From Candidatus Nanopelagicales bacterium (GTDB taxonomy: Bacteria; Actinomycetota; Actinomycetes; Nanopelagicales; Nanopelagicaceae): a stretch of 64,000 nucleotides of DNA. The stretch spans positions 1-64,000 of the forward strand of contig JAURGA010000003.1 in assembly GCA_030834095.1 (NCBI GenBank), written 5' to 3'. Of this stretch, positions 48,829-57,614 are shown one piece after another. The stretch's first letter is position 1, and each line of letters begins with the position of its first letter. The translations under genes were made by a program, and so were the position numbers. Below the pieces are notes generated by a model. The model had not been told where the DNA came from. It was given only the letters and a program-made list of their open reading frames with translations, and did not search any database.

Positions 48829-51800
48829 ATGAAGAGCTTTACTCATCTACGTGTTGTTAGCGGTTACTCATTTAAATACGGGACCGCTCATGCCGACCAA
48901 TTAGTAGAACGCGCAGCCGAATTCGAAATGTCGGCGCTTGCACTTACCGATATGGACACAATGGCTGGTGCAATTCGGTTTACCAAAAGCTGCGAAGCAA
49001 ATGGCATTGCGCCAATTCTTGGGATTAATCTAAGTTTTATTCAGAAGAAATATCGCATCACTCTTCTTGCCCAGAGCGGCCATCTTGATTCACTTTATCG
49101 CTTAGTTACCGCAGTCAATCTTGAAAACAGCGAGAACTTATTGACGCATTCATTGCTAGAACGTTTTAGCCAATACTCGAAGAATTTACTTGTCCTGCAT
49201 GGTCCAGAATCACAGCTGGTATCTGCAATTTCGGCTCGCAAAAGCGCTGAAGCGCTATCGATCTATAACGCAACCCGCGAACTATTTGCCGACCAGGCGA
49301 TTGAATGCGTTTCACATTTGATTCGTGGCGATGGCCAATTTTCAACGTCGCATGCCGCACGGGCGTTGGGCTTTGCTAGAGATAATCATTTACCTGCAGT
49401 TTTAAGCAATGCGGTTCGAATGTTGGATCGCAGTGATGGTCCAGTTGCAGATGTTTTAGATGCTGCCCGCAAATTAGTTCCGTTAAGCAATAAGAGCGTT
49501 AGCAGGCAGAACAGTGAGGCTTACTTCAAGGATAGTTCTGAAATGAGTTATCTCAGCGATGAAATTTCTCGACTTGCTGGCGAACGTGATGGCAGGTTGC
49601 TTTTGAATACAACAGCTGCATGGGCCGAGCGCGCTCTTCTCTCGCCACGCAAAGATGTTGGAATCGGAGCGATTCATTTACCTGATGCTGCCGCACTTGG
49701 TGCAAGGAATCAGGGCGAATTAACAGCGCAACTTCGATCTAGATGTGAAGCCGGCTTGTCTCAAAGATATATTGGTTCAAAATCAGTTGTTGCAGCAAGC
49801 CGACTAGAAGAAGAGTTAAGTGCAATTAGAACTCTGGGCTACGAATCTTATTTTTTAACAGTTGCAGATATAACAGATCTAGCGCGCAACAGGGGAATTC
49901 GAGTTGCGGCCCGGGGCAGTGGCGCTGGTTCATTAATTTGTCATGTGCTTGGAATATCTGGAGTAGAGCCAATAACGCATGGGTTGTTAATGGAGCGTTT
50001 CTGTTCGCCACTTCGGGGCGAACTTCCAGATATCGATATCGATGTCGAATCTGCCCGGCGGCTTGAAATTTATGATGCAATCTTTGAGAAGTATGGCCAG
50101 CGCTGCGCAACAGTTTCGATGGTCGAAACTTATAGATCCCGCCATGCAATTCGAGATGTTGGGGCAGCACTTGGGATATCTCCGATGGAGATTGATTTAA
50201 TCGCGAAATCAATGCCGCACATTAGATCTAGCAATATTTCAAAGGCCTTAGCTAACTTGCCGGAGCTAAAAGATTTAAACCTTAATACTCCAATTTTGAA
50301 AATGGCCATCGAACTTGCTGGTCGCTTGGATTCGCTTCCCAGACATTTATCGATGCATCCATGCGCAATTGTTCTATCGGATATCAGGCTAGGGGATTAC
50401 GCGCCACAGCAGATAAATGCAAGCGGATACCCAATGGTGCAATTTGATAAGGATGATGTCGAAGCGATTGGCCTGCTGAAGTTAGATGTTCTTGGGGTTC
50501 GGATGCAATCAGCAATTTCTTATACGCTATCGGAAATCGAGCGAATCGAAGGCGCAGCATTAGACATTGATGCAATTGCCTTAGATGACCCCGCAACTTT
50601 TGATTTAATTAAATCAGCTCGGACCTTAGGAATATTTCAGATTGAAAGTCCGGGACAGCGCGAATTAGTCGGAAAGTTTGCGCCAGAAACTTTCAACGAT
50701 TTAATAATTGACATCTCACTCTTCCGTCCTGGTCCAGTTAAGAGCGACATGATCACGCCATTTCTGGCAACCAAATATGGGCTTCGAATCCGTCCGGTAA
50801 TTCACGCCGACCTTGAAAGTATTTTGCAGGAGACCCAAGGTGTTGTTGTTTTTCATGAACAAGTAATTCGAATTATTTCGACCATGACCGGAATCTCACT
50901 GGCCGAAGCTGATGAAAAGCGGCGCGAACTAGGCGATATTGCTGCTCAACAACTTGTCTGCGATTGGTTTTATCCGGCGGCACTTGCCCGTGGTTACACC
51001 AGCACTGTTGTCGCAGAGGTCTGGGAAATTCTGCGCGCCTTTGCATCATTTGGTTTCTGCAAAGCACACGCCGCAGCTTTTGCGCTTCCGACTTATCAAT
51101 CATCTTGGTTAAAGACACATCACACCGCAGCATTCTTGGCTGGCGTCTTAACGCACGAACCAGGCATGTATCCAAAGCGCCTTATCTTGGATGAAGCACG
51201 GCAGTGGGGAATCCAAATTGCGCCAATCGATGTGAATTTATCTGATGCTACTTATCGAGTCGAGAAGAGTTCAGAAGAGACTAGAGCGCCATATCTTGCA
51301 CCAAATGTTTTAAGTTCTGGGGCTGAACTAAAACTTCCGGATGCCAGAGGCTTTGCAATTCGGATGGCGCTAAGTGATATCGACGGAATAGATAGCAAAG
51401 AAGCCAAAAGCATAATTTCGGGGCGACCATATTTAGATTTAGCGGATTTTGTTTATCGCTCTGGTGCAAGTCGCCCAACCACCGAGTCACTTTTAGCGAT
51501 TGGTGCATTCGATGATCTCCATAAACTTTCAACATCAAATATCAATCGCCGCGACCTAGCACTTCACCTTCAGGATTTGTATCGTCTAGCTGGGCCAAAG
51601 AGCGCCACCAGCCAGGGCCAGATGAGCTTTGAATTGCAGCCAGAAAAATTTGAGCCAAGTGGCCTGCCAGATATAACAGCGAGCGAGCAAGTTAAGAGCG
51701 AGATAGATATTTTGGGCATGGATGTATCTAGCCACCTGCTTGAGTTTTATGGGGATTTTCTAAACAAGATTGGGGCAGTGCGTTCTTGCGATTTAATAAA

Positions 51801-52113
51801 GCATCGCTCTGGGACATCGGTATTGGTTGCTGGCGTAAAAGTTGCACTTCAAACTCCACCAGTTCGTTCTGGTAGGCGAGTAATGTTCTTAACAATTGAT
51901 GATGGTCATGGCTGCAACGACATAACTTTCTTCGAAGATAAGCAGGCCGACTTTGCTTCGGTGCTACGAAATTCTTGGCTCTTTTTAGTTCGTGGTGAAA
52001 TTCGCCGAACCGGACCGAGGGGAATTTCACTTCTCGGAACTGGTGCGTGGGAGTTAGCAAATTCTCACGAAAAGTGGCGTAATCTCGCAGTTTATGGAGC
52101 CAGTGGAACATGA
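48829..52113 (+). CDS. dnaE2: error-prone DNA polymerase DnaE2
   Basis: C-family polymerase: LRVVSGYSFKYGTAHADQLVERAAEFEMSALALTDMDTMAGAIRF, ARGSGAGSLICHVLGIS, ELPDIDIDVESARR, SFGFCKAHAAAFALPTYQSSWLKTHH. Confidence 0.93.
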   Translation: MKSFTHLRVVSGYSFKYGTAHADQLVERAAEFEMSALALTDMDTMAGAIRFTKSCEANGIAPILGINLSFIQKKYRITLLAQSGHLDSLYRLVTAVNLENSENLLTHSLLERFSQYSKNLLVLHGPESQLVSAISARKSAEALSIYNATRELFADQAIECVSHLIRGDGQFSTSHAARALGFARDNHLPAVLSNAVRMLDRSDGPVADVLDAARKLVPLSNKSVSRQNSEAYFKDSSEMSYLSDEISRLAGERDGRLLLNTTAAWAERALLSPRKDVGIGAIHLPDAAALGARNQGELTAQLRSRCEAGLSQRYIGSKSVVAASRLEEELSAIRTLGYESYFLTVADITDLARNRGIRVAARGSGAGSLICHVLGISGVEPITHGLLMERFCSPLRGELPDIDIDVESARRLEIYDAIFEKYGQRCATVSMVETYRSRHAIRDVGAALGISPMEIDLIAKSMPHIRSSNISKALANLPELKDLNLNTPILKMAIELAGRLDSLPRHLSMHPCAIVLSDIRLGDYAPQQINASGYPMVQFDKDDVEAIGLLKLDVLGVRMQSAISYTLSEIERIEGAALDIDAIALDDPATFDLIKSARTLGIFQIESPGQRELVGKFAPETFNDLIIDISLFRPGPVKSDMITPFLATKYGLRIRPVIHADLESILQETQGVVVFHEQVIRIISTMTGISLAEADEKRRELGDIAAQQLVCDWFYPAALARGYTSTVVAEVWEILRAFASFGFCKAHAAAFALPTYQSSWLKTHHTAAFLAGVLTHEPGMYPKRLILDEARQWGIQIAPIDVNLSDATYRVEKSSEETRAPYLAPNVLSSGAELKLPDARGFAIRMALSDIDGIDSKEAKSIISGRPYLDLADFVYRSGASRPTTESLLAIGAFDDLHKLSTSNINRRDLALHLQDLYRLAGPKSATSQGQMSFELQPEKFEPSGLPDITASEQVKSEIDILGMDVSSHLLEFYGDFLNKIGAVRSCDLIKHRSGTSVLVAGVKVALQTPPVRSGRRVMFLTIDDGHGCNDITFFEDKQADFASVLRNSWLFLVRGEIRRTGPRGISLLGTGAWELANSHEKWRNLAVYGASGT

Positions 52114-53288
52114 GTGAACAAACAATTCTCCATGTCGATATGGATGCCTTCTTTGCTTCAGTAGAAGAGCGCGACAATCCTGCACTTAAAGGCAAAGCTG
52201 TAGTTGTCGGAACTGGAGTCCGCGGAGTTGTATCTGCCGCAAATTACGAAGCGCGTAAGTTTGGAATCCATGCCGCAATGCCAGTCGGTCGGGCAAAACG
52301 GTTGGCTCCTCATGCAATCTTTGTGCCACCGAATATGTCTCGATATTCCGAAGTTTCATCGCAAATCATGGAAATCTTTAGATCAGTCACTCCACTGGTC
52401 GAGCCACTTTCACTAGATGAAGCCTTTCTTGATGTAACTGGCGCAAAACGCTTACTTGGCGATGGCCGCGAAATCGCAAAACAAATCAGGGCAAAGGTCG
52501 AAGCAAGTGAGGGAATAACGTGCTCAGTAGGAATCGCAACCACAAAATTTATTGCAAAACTTGCATCAGGTAGGTGTAAACCAAATGGCATGTTAGAAAT
52601 TGCTTCAGATCGAGTTCTTGAATTTCTGCATCCCTTGCCAGTCAACGCAATCTGGGGAGTAGGACCAAAGACCAATGAGGAGCTGCAAAAACTCGGCCTT
52701 CGAACCGTTGCTGATATTGCCAAAACCCCACGGCAAACTTTAATCCGGGCACTTGGCGAAGCAGCAGGCACCTCACTTTATGAACTTGCATGGGGGCGTG
52801 ATTACCGAGATGTCGAACCTGAAGAGGTTGATAAATCCATAAGCGCCGCTGAAACTTTTGATACAGATACCGAAGATCAAGAGATTGTTCTGCGAGAGCT
52901 ATTGCGATTAACCGAGAAAGCAACATATCGAATGCGTGAGAAAGATTTCAGTGCGCGAACAATTTCGATAAAGGTTCGCTTTGCAGATTTCAAAACTATT
53001 TCTCGCTCGAAGACCGTCCCGCTTCCGATAAGTGCAACACATGAAGTATTCGAAGTTGTTAGGAATTTATTTCTTGCTCTCAAATTAGATCGTGCCAGAA
53101 TTAGGTTGGTTGGAGTAAGCCTTGACGGTCTTGAAGATGGCGTAGATGCCTCTGAGCAGTTGATTTTGGGTGAGCGCGAGAAGGGTTGGCGCCAGGCGAC
53201 TGCAGCAATTGACAGGGCGAGCGCCAGATTTGGTCCAGGAAGCGTCCGACCAGCGCGATTATTCGATGAATTTGAAGAAGATTCTTAA
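52110..53288 (+). CDS. dinB: DNA polymerase IV (Y family)
   Basis: ILHVDMDAFFASVEERDNP, EPLSLDEAFLDVTG, ITCSVGIATTKFIAKLAS; overlaps the dnaE2 stop (ATGA). Confidence 0.95.
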   Translation: MSEQTILHVDMDAFFASVEERDNPALKGKAVVVGTGVRGVVSAANYEARKFGIHAAMPVGRAKRLAPHAIFVPPNMSRYSEVSSQIMEIFRSVTPLVEPLSLDEAFLDVTGAKRLLGDGREIAKQIRAKVEASEGITCSVGIATTKFIAKLASGRCKPNGMLEIASDRVLEFLHPLPVNAIWGVGPKTNEELQKLGLRTVADIAKTPRQTLIRALGEAAGTSLYELAWGRDYRDVEPEEVDKSISAAETFDTDTEDQEIVLRELLRLTEKATYRMREKDFSARTISIKVRFADFKTISRSKTVPLPISATHEVFEVVRNLFLALKLDRARIRLVGVSLDGLEDGVDASEQLILGEREKGWRQATAAIDRASARFGPGSVRPARLFDEFEEDS

Positions 53289-53361
53289 AAACTGCCTATA
53301 ACTGCAGAAAACATTGGGGTTCGACTTTCCTACTTTGACTACCTGGCGTATTGTTCGGGAC

Positions 53362-53715
53362 ATGGCACTATCCGATCACGAGAAGCGCATGCTTGCCGAG
53401 ATGGAGGCTGCCCTGGTTGCTGAAGACCCTCGTTTAGTCTCGACCCTAAATGGTCGCGAGCGCACACCAAAGGGATCTCGAGCCCTTCTCGGACTAGGTT
53501 CAATCCTGGTTGGTATGGTCGTATTACTTTCTGGTCTTATCGCCCAGATAATTCCTCTCGGAATTGCTGGCTTCCTGGTCTCACTAACCGGCCTGGTCCT
53601 ATTTGTCTCAAACCTCTCTTTTGGAAAATCAAGCTTCAAAAGCCCAAAGGGCGCTCGCCCTAAGTGGAGCTCACGTTTAGAGGATCGCTGGGAGCGACGT
53701 AACTTCGAAAATTAA
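53362..53715 (+). CDS. DUF3040-domain membrane protein
   Basis: MALSDHEKRMLAEMEAALVAEDPRLVSTLNG...; two hydrophobic segments; the track ORF starts at 53314 but the ATG at 53362 fits the family. Confidence 0.9.
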   Translation: MALSDHEKRMLAEMEAALVAEDPRLVSTLNGRERTPKGSRALLGLGSILVGMVVLLSGLIAQIIPLGIAGFLVSLTGLVLFVSNLSFGKSSFKSPKGARPKWSSRLEDRWERRNFEN

Positions 53716-53735
53716 AGAGAATTAGCTGCCCATCC

Positions 53736-53759
53736 ACCACCCAATCGGGTGGTTTTTTT
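53736..53759 (+). terminator. Rho-independent terminator downstream of the DUF3040 gene
   Basis: ACCACCC-AATC-GGGTGGT followed by T7. Confidence 0.88.
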
Positions 53760-53800
53760 GTGCCCAAAATCAGGATGGGATTGGGAGGAAATTAATAACA

Positions 53801-53860
53801 AATGGGAAGAAATTGGCTGAAAATGGTGCAAAGTGGGTAGAAATGGAGTAAAGTGGTGAT
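53801..53860 (+). promoter_or_regulatory. MraZ operator array: six tandem 10-bp TGG repeats
   Basis: aatgggaaga|aattggctga|aaatggtgca|aagtgggtag|aaatggagta|aagtggtgat, strict 10-bp period, upstream of mraZ. Confidence 0.8.
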
Positions 53861-53913
53861 TGTTATCAAATCCGGGGGGATTTGAGCGTAAAGGTTAGGG
53901 GAGGTGGGGCGAA

Positions 53914-54345
53914 GTGTTTCTCGGTACCCACGAACCTAAACTCGATGAAAAGGGCCGAATTATCTTGCCCGCCAGATTCCGAGATGAATTAGCAAATGGA
54001 CTTGTAATAACAAAAGGCCAAGAGCGCTGTCTTTACGTATTTCCAAGCGGTGAGTTTTCTTCTATTACTGATCGTCTGCGCCAAGCACCCGTCACCGAAA
54101 AAGCAGCACGCGATTACATGCGCGTGATGTTTGCTGGCGCACACGATGAAGTTCCAGATAAGCAAGGTCGCGTAACAATTCCAAGTGGGCTTCGCACATA
54201 TGCAGGATTAGAAAAAGACTGCGTAGTTATCGGTGCAAATACTCGTTTAGAAATTTGGGATAACGCAGCTTGGGAAAGTTATTTAGCAGATCGTGAAAAA
54301 ACATTCTCTGATGTTTCATCGGAGGTGCTTCCAGGTCTTTTCTAA
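53914..54345 (+). CDS. mraZ: transcriptional regulator MraZ
   Basis: [25 protein letters not shown]...[35 protein letters not shown]. Confidence 0.96.
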   Translation: MFLGTHEPKLDEKGRIILPARFRDELANGLVITKGQERCLYVFPSGEFSSITDRLRQAPVTEKAARDYMRVMFAGAHDEVPDKQGRVTIPSGLRTYAGLEKDCVVIGANTRLEIWDNAAWESYLADREKTFSDVSSEVLPGLF

Positions 54346-54348
54346 ATT

Positions 54349-54480
54349 GTGGCCATCGCCGACCTCTATAACGACGCCCCTTCCCCGGCGCCGTTACCCC
54401 CAGATCCGTCGGCCGGCGATGACCAGAGTTTAGAAAAGTTTAGAAGTCGCAGTAAAAAAGTAAGAACTAGAAAGAAGTAG
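54349..54480 (+). other. candidate 43-aa sORF or structured leader between mraZ and rsmH
   Basis: GTG-initiated frame VAIADLYNDAPSPAPLPPDPSAGDDQSLEKFRSRSKKVRTRKK*, 3 nt after the mraZ stop; GC-rich block also has an 8-bp perfect stem CATCGCCG(54354-54361)/CGGCGATG(54414-54421). Confidence 0.4.
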
Positions 54481-54493
54481 AAAGGGGGAGAAG

Positions 54494-55444
54494 ATGCAAG
54501 ATGCACTACATATACCAGTTGCGCTAGATCGCTGCATCGCTCTGCTCTCTCCCGCAATAGAAGCTAAAGAGAACCCAGTAATCGTTGATGCCACTTTGGG
54601 TCTAGGTGGACACACAAAAGCTTTGCTAACTAAATTTCCCAATCTAAAAGTTGTCGCACTAGATCGTGACTTAAGTGCTATCTCAATTGCCACAAGTAAT
54701 TTGAGTGGACATATTGAACGCGTTGAAATTATTCATGCAGTATATGATGAGCTAGATATTGTTCTAGCAAAACTAGGCATTGCAGAAGTTGATGGGATTC
54801 TCTTTGATCTTGGAGTTTCTTCAATGCAACTAGATCAAGCCGATAGAGGCTTTGCTTATTCACAAGATGCGCTCCTAGATATGCGGATGGACCAGAGCAC
54901 TGGACCAAGTGCACTAGATATTTTAAATACTTATTCATACAGTGAATTGGTTCGAGTAATTAGAAACTATGGCGAAGAGAAATTTGCTACTAAGATTGCA
55001 GACAACATTATTAAAGCCCGCGAAAGTCAGACTTTAAAAACCACCAAAGATTTAGCAGAACTAGTAAAAAACAGTATTCCAGCGCCAGCACGTCGCACCG
55101 GTGGCAATCCAGCAAAGCGAACATTTCAAGCCCTTCGAATTGAAGTTAATCAGGAGCTAGCAGTTCTAGAGCGTGCAATACCAAAGGCAATCAGCGCGAT
55201 AAAAATCGGTGGCCGCTTAGTAGTCATGTCTTATCAATCGCTGGAAGACAAGATTGTAAAGCGAGCATTTGCTGAAGTTGTCGGCTCGAATTCACCGCTT
55301 GGACTTCCATTTGATCTTCCTAATTCTGCTGCAAGTTACAAATTAATTATTAGCGGCAGTGAAGGCGCAAGCGCATCTGAAATTGAGATTAATGCCAGAG
55401 CGCAATCGATGCGACTTCGTGCTTTGGAAAGAGTGGCTGCGTAA
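54494..55444 (+). CDS. rsmH: 16S rRNA (cytosine-1402-N4)-methyltransferase
   Basis: IPVALDRCIALLSP...VIVDATLGLGGHTKALL...GILFDLGVSSMQLDQADRGFAYSQDALLDMRMD. Confidence 0.96.
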   Translation: MQDALHIPVALDRCIALLSPAIEAKENPVIVDATLGLGGHTKALLTKFPNLKVVALDRDLSAISIATSNLSGHIERVEIIHAVYDELDIVLAKLGIAEVDGILFDLGVSSMQLDQADRGFAYSQDALLDMRMDQSTGPSALDILNTYSYSELVRVIRNYGEEKFATKIADNIIKARESQTLKTTKDLAELVKNSIPAPARRTGGNPAKRTFQALRIEVNQELAVLERAIPKAISAIKIGGRLVVMSYQSLEDKIVKRAFAEVVGSNSPLGLPFDLPNSAASYKLIISGSEGASASEIEINARAQSMRLRALERVAA

Positions 55445-55824
55445 TGGCGATCCTTGCTCTTCCACCATTAATTAGGCCTCGTCTGCGTCCAGTTCGGGCA
55501 CTTGATAAGACCAGAGAAACTGAAGTTTTTACCTCTTCACAGAAGCTTGATACTCGAAAATTTCTGCTGCTTATGGCAAGTGCTGTGACCCTAAATCTTC
55601 TGGTGATTGCCGGAATCAACATTCTGATGACCCAAGATGCCTTCACTCTTCAAGAACTCAAGAGTCAGAGAAATACAGCGGTAGATCAGAAGGATGCGAT
55701 TCTGAATTTAGTGAATGAGAAGAATTCTCCAGTAAATCTCGCGAAAGCTGCGATTGAACTAGGAATGAAGCCAGCAAATAAAATTGGCTATTTAACCTAT
55801 TCAGAAAAAGTGGTGACTCAGTGA
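55444..55824 (+). CDS. ftsL: FtsL-like small bitopic division protein
   Basis: Short cytoplasmic N-terminus, one TM (FLLLMASAVTLNLLVIAGINILM), coiled-coil-like C-terminus; position between rsmH and ftsI. Confidence 0.7.
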   Translation: MAILALPPLIRPRLRPVRALDKTRETEVFTSSQKLDTRKFLLLMASAVTLNLLVIAGINILMTQDAFTLQELKSQRNTAVDQKDAILNLVNEKNSPVNLAKAAIELGMKPANKIGYLTYSEKVVTQ

Positions 55825-57614
55825 GCCACAATACAATTGTTCATAAACGTATCCGAACCTTATTAGGTGTGACATTTGTGCTATTTGGAATCATTGTTGC
55901 GCAGTTATTCTCAGTTCAGGTTGTAAGAGCGGGCGCAATCAGTGAACGAGCTGCCAATGAACTTTTGCGGACATCGACGTTGCTGGCACCGCGCGGCGTA
56001 ATAAGCGATGTGAACGGTGTTGAACTTGCTCGAAGTGTCGCCGCAATCACGATTGTTGTAGACCAAACTCAGATAACTGATCCAAAACTAACTGCACAGA
56101 TAACAAGTCCAGTTCTGAAAATGGAAGAAGATGAACTTATTGAATTATTTACTGGGACGCTACGATATAAAATCATTGTAAAAAATGGCAAACCTGTAAT
56201 GTGGAATGAATTACAAAATGTTATTTCAAATTACAACACTGAAGTTTTGAAAGAAAAAAACGGGTTATCTAAGCGAATTGTGGGCTTCTTTTCAGAGCGG
56301 GGATATGTAAGAGAATATCCAACTGGAACTCTGGCATCTTCCCTTATCGGTTTCATTAATCATGAAGGGGTAGGCGCTGCCGGAATTGAAAGTAGTTTAA
56401 ATCGCCAACTCTCAGGGCAAAATGGTGAGTATGTCTATGAGAACGGTGCTGGAACAATTATTCCGGGGTCGGCAAGAATTAGAACTGAGGCAAAAAACGG
56501 AACATCGGTTCGACTCACAGTTGATCGGGATATTCAGTGGGTCGCTCAAGATGCAATAAGCAAAGCGGTAAAGAGCTCGAGGGCAATATCTGGAACCGTA
56601 ATTGTCATGGATCCAAAAACTGGGGCAATAATTGCGCAAGCGAGTGCGCCGACATTTGATCCAGCAAAACCAATAACTGGTAATTTGAATGTAATTAGGA
56701 ATCCAGCCGTGCAAGATGTTTACGAGCCAGGGTCAACTGGAAAAGTTATAACCTATGCTGCAGCGTTAGAAGAGAAACTGCTCAACCCAAATACTGTTTA
56801 CACGGTTCCTTATTCAATGAAGGTCGCCGGAACCAAGTTCTCAGATCACGAGCGCCATCCCGTGCAGCGCCTTACTGCAACTGGATCACTTGCAGTCTCA
56901 AGTAACACTGCATCGATAAAAATTGGCCAACAACTTGGAAGCAATAAGTTGTATCAATATCTAACCGACTTTGGCTTCGGGAAAAGCACGGGCTCACATC
57001 TACCTGGCGAGTCTGCAGGCTTGTTACGTCCAGTCGATGATTGGTCTGGAACCTCGCTACCGACATTCTCATTTGGACATGGCTATTCAGTAACTTCGCT
57101 GCAGGCAACTAGCGTTTTTGCAACAATCGCAAATGATGGGGTTCGAGTTACTCCAACAGTTGTCGCAGGAACTACTGATGCAAGTGGAAATTACATTCCA
57201 GCAAAGCATCAGCAAACCAAGCGAGTGATAAGCGCAGAAACTGCTAGAGAAATTCGCAAGATGCTTGAAAGCGTAGTGTCTGTAAATGGAACTGCTCCAA
57301 CTGCTGCAATACCGGGCTATCGGGTTGCCGGAAAAACTGGAACTGCCAATCGTTTCGATTCAAGCTGCTCTTGCTATCGCGGATATACCGCTTCGTTCAT
57401 CGGGTTTGCCCCAGCTGATAAGCCAGCCTACGTTGTAAGCGTTGCAATTCAGGATCCTCAAGGAATGCACTGGGGTGGTGCACTCGGTGGCCCAGTTTTT
57501 GCAGAGGTTATGAAGTTTGTTTTACAGTCAAAACATATTGCACCATCTACTACTAAATTTAAGGCCTATCCTCTAACCGAGGCGGCACTTAAGAAAAGCG
57601 CGATTGCAAAATGA
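55821..57614 (+). CDS. ftsI: peptidoglycan transpeptidase FtsI/PBP2-3
   Basis: Penicillin-binding motifs: YEPGSTGKVIT (SxxK), SSNTAS (SxN), VAGKTGTANR (KTG). Confidence 0.95.
   Translation: MSHNTIVHKRIRTLLGVTFVLFGIIVAQLFSVQVVRAGAISERAANELLRTSTLLAPRGVISDVNGVELARSVAAITIVVDQTQITDPKLTAQITSPVLKMEEDELIELFTGTLRYKIIVKNGKPVMWNELQNVISNYNTEVLKEKNGLSKRIVGFFSERGYVREYPTGTLASSLIGFINHEGVGAAGIESSLNRQLSGQNGEYVYENGAGTIIPGSARIRTEAKNGTSVRLTVDRDIQWVAQDAISKAVKSSRAISGTVIVMDPKTGAIIAQASAPTFDPAKPITGNLNVIRNPAVQDVYEPGSTGKVITYAAALEEKLLNPNTVYTVPYSMKVAGTKFSDHERHPVQRLTATGSLAVSSNTASIKIGQQLGSNKLYQYLTDFGFGKSTGSHLPGESAGLLRPVDDWSGTSLPTFSFGHGYSVTSLQATSVFATIANDGVRVTPTVVAGTTDASGNYIPAKHQQTKRVISAETAREIRKMLESVVSVNGTAPTAAIPGYRVAGKTGTANRFDSSCSCYRGYTASFIGFAPADKPAYVVSVAIQDPQGMHWGGALGGPVFAEVMKFVLQSKHIAPSTTKFKAYPLTEAALKKSAIAK

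Noticed and set aside
49826-52195. Several minus-strand ORFs (up to 155 aa) inside dnaE2/dinB
   Set aside because: Overlap strongly conserved polymerase coding sequence; no domain signatures.
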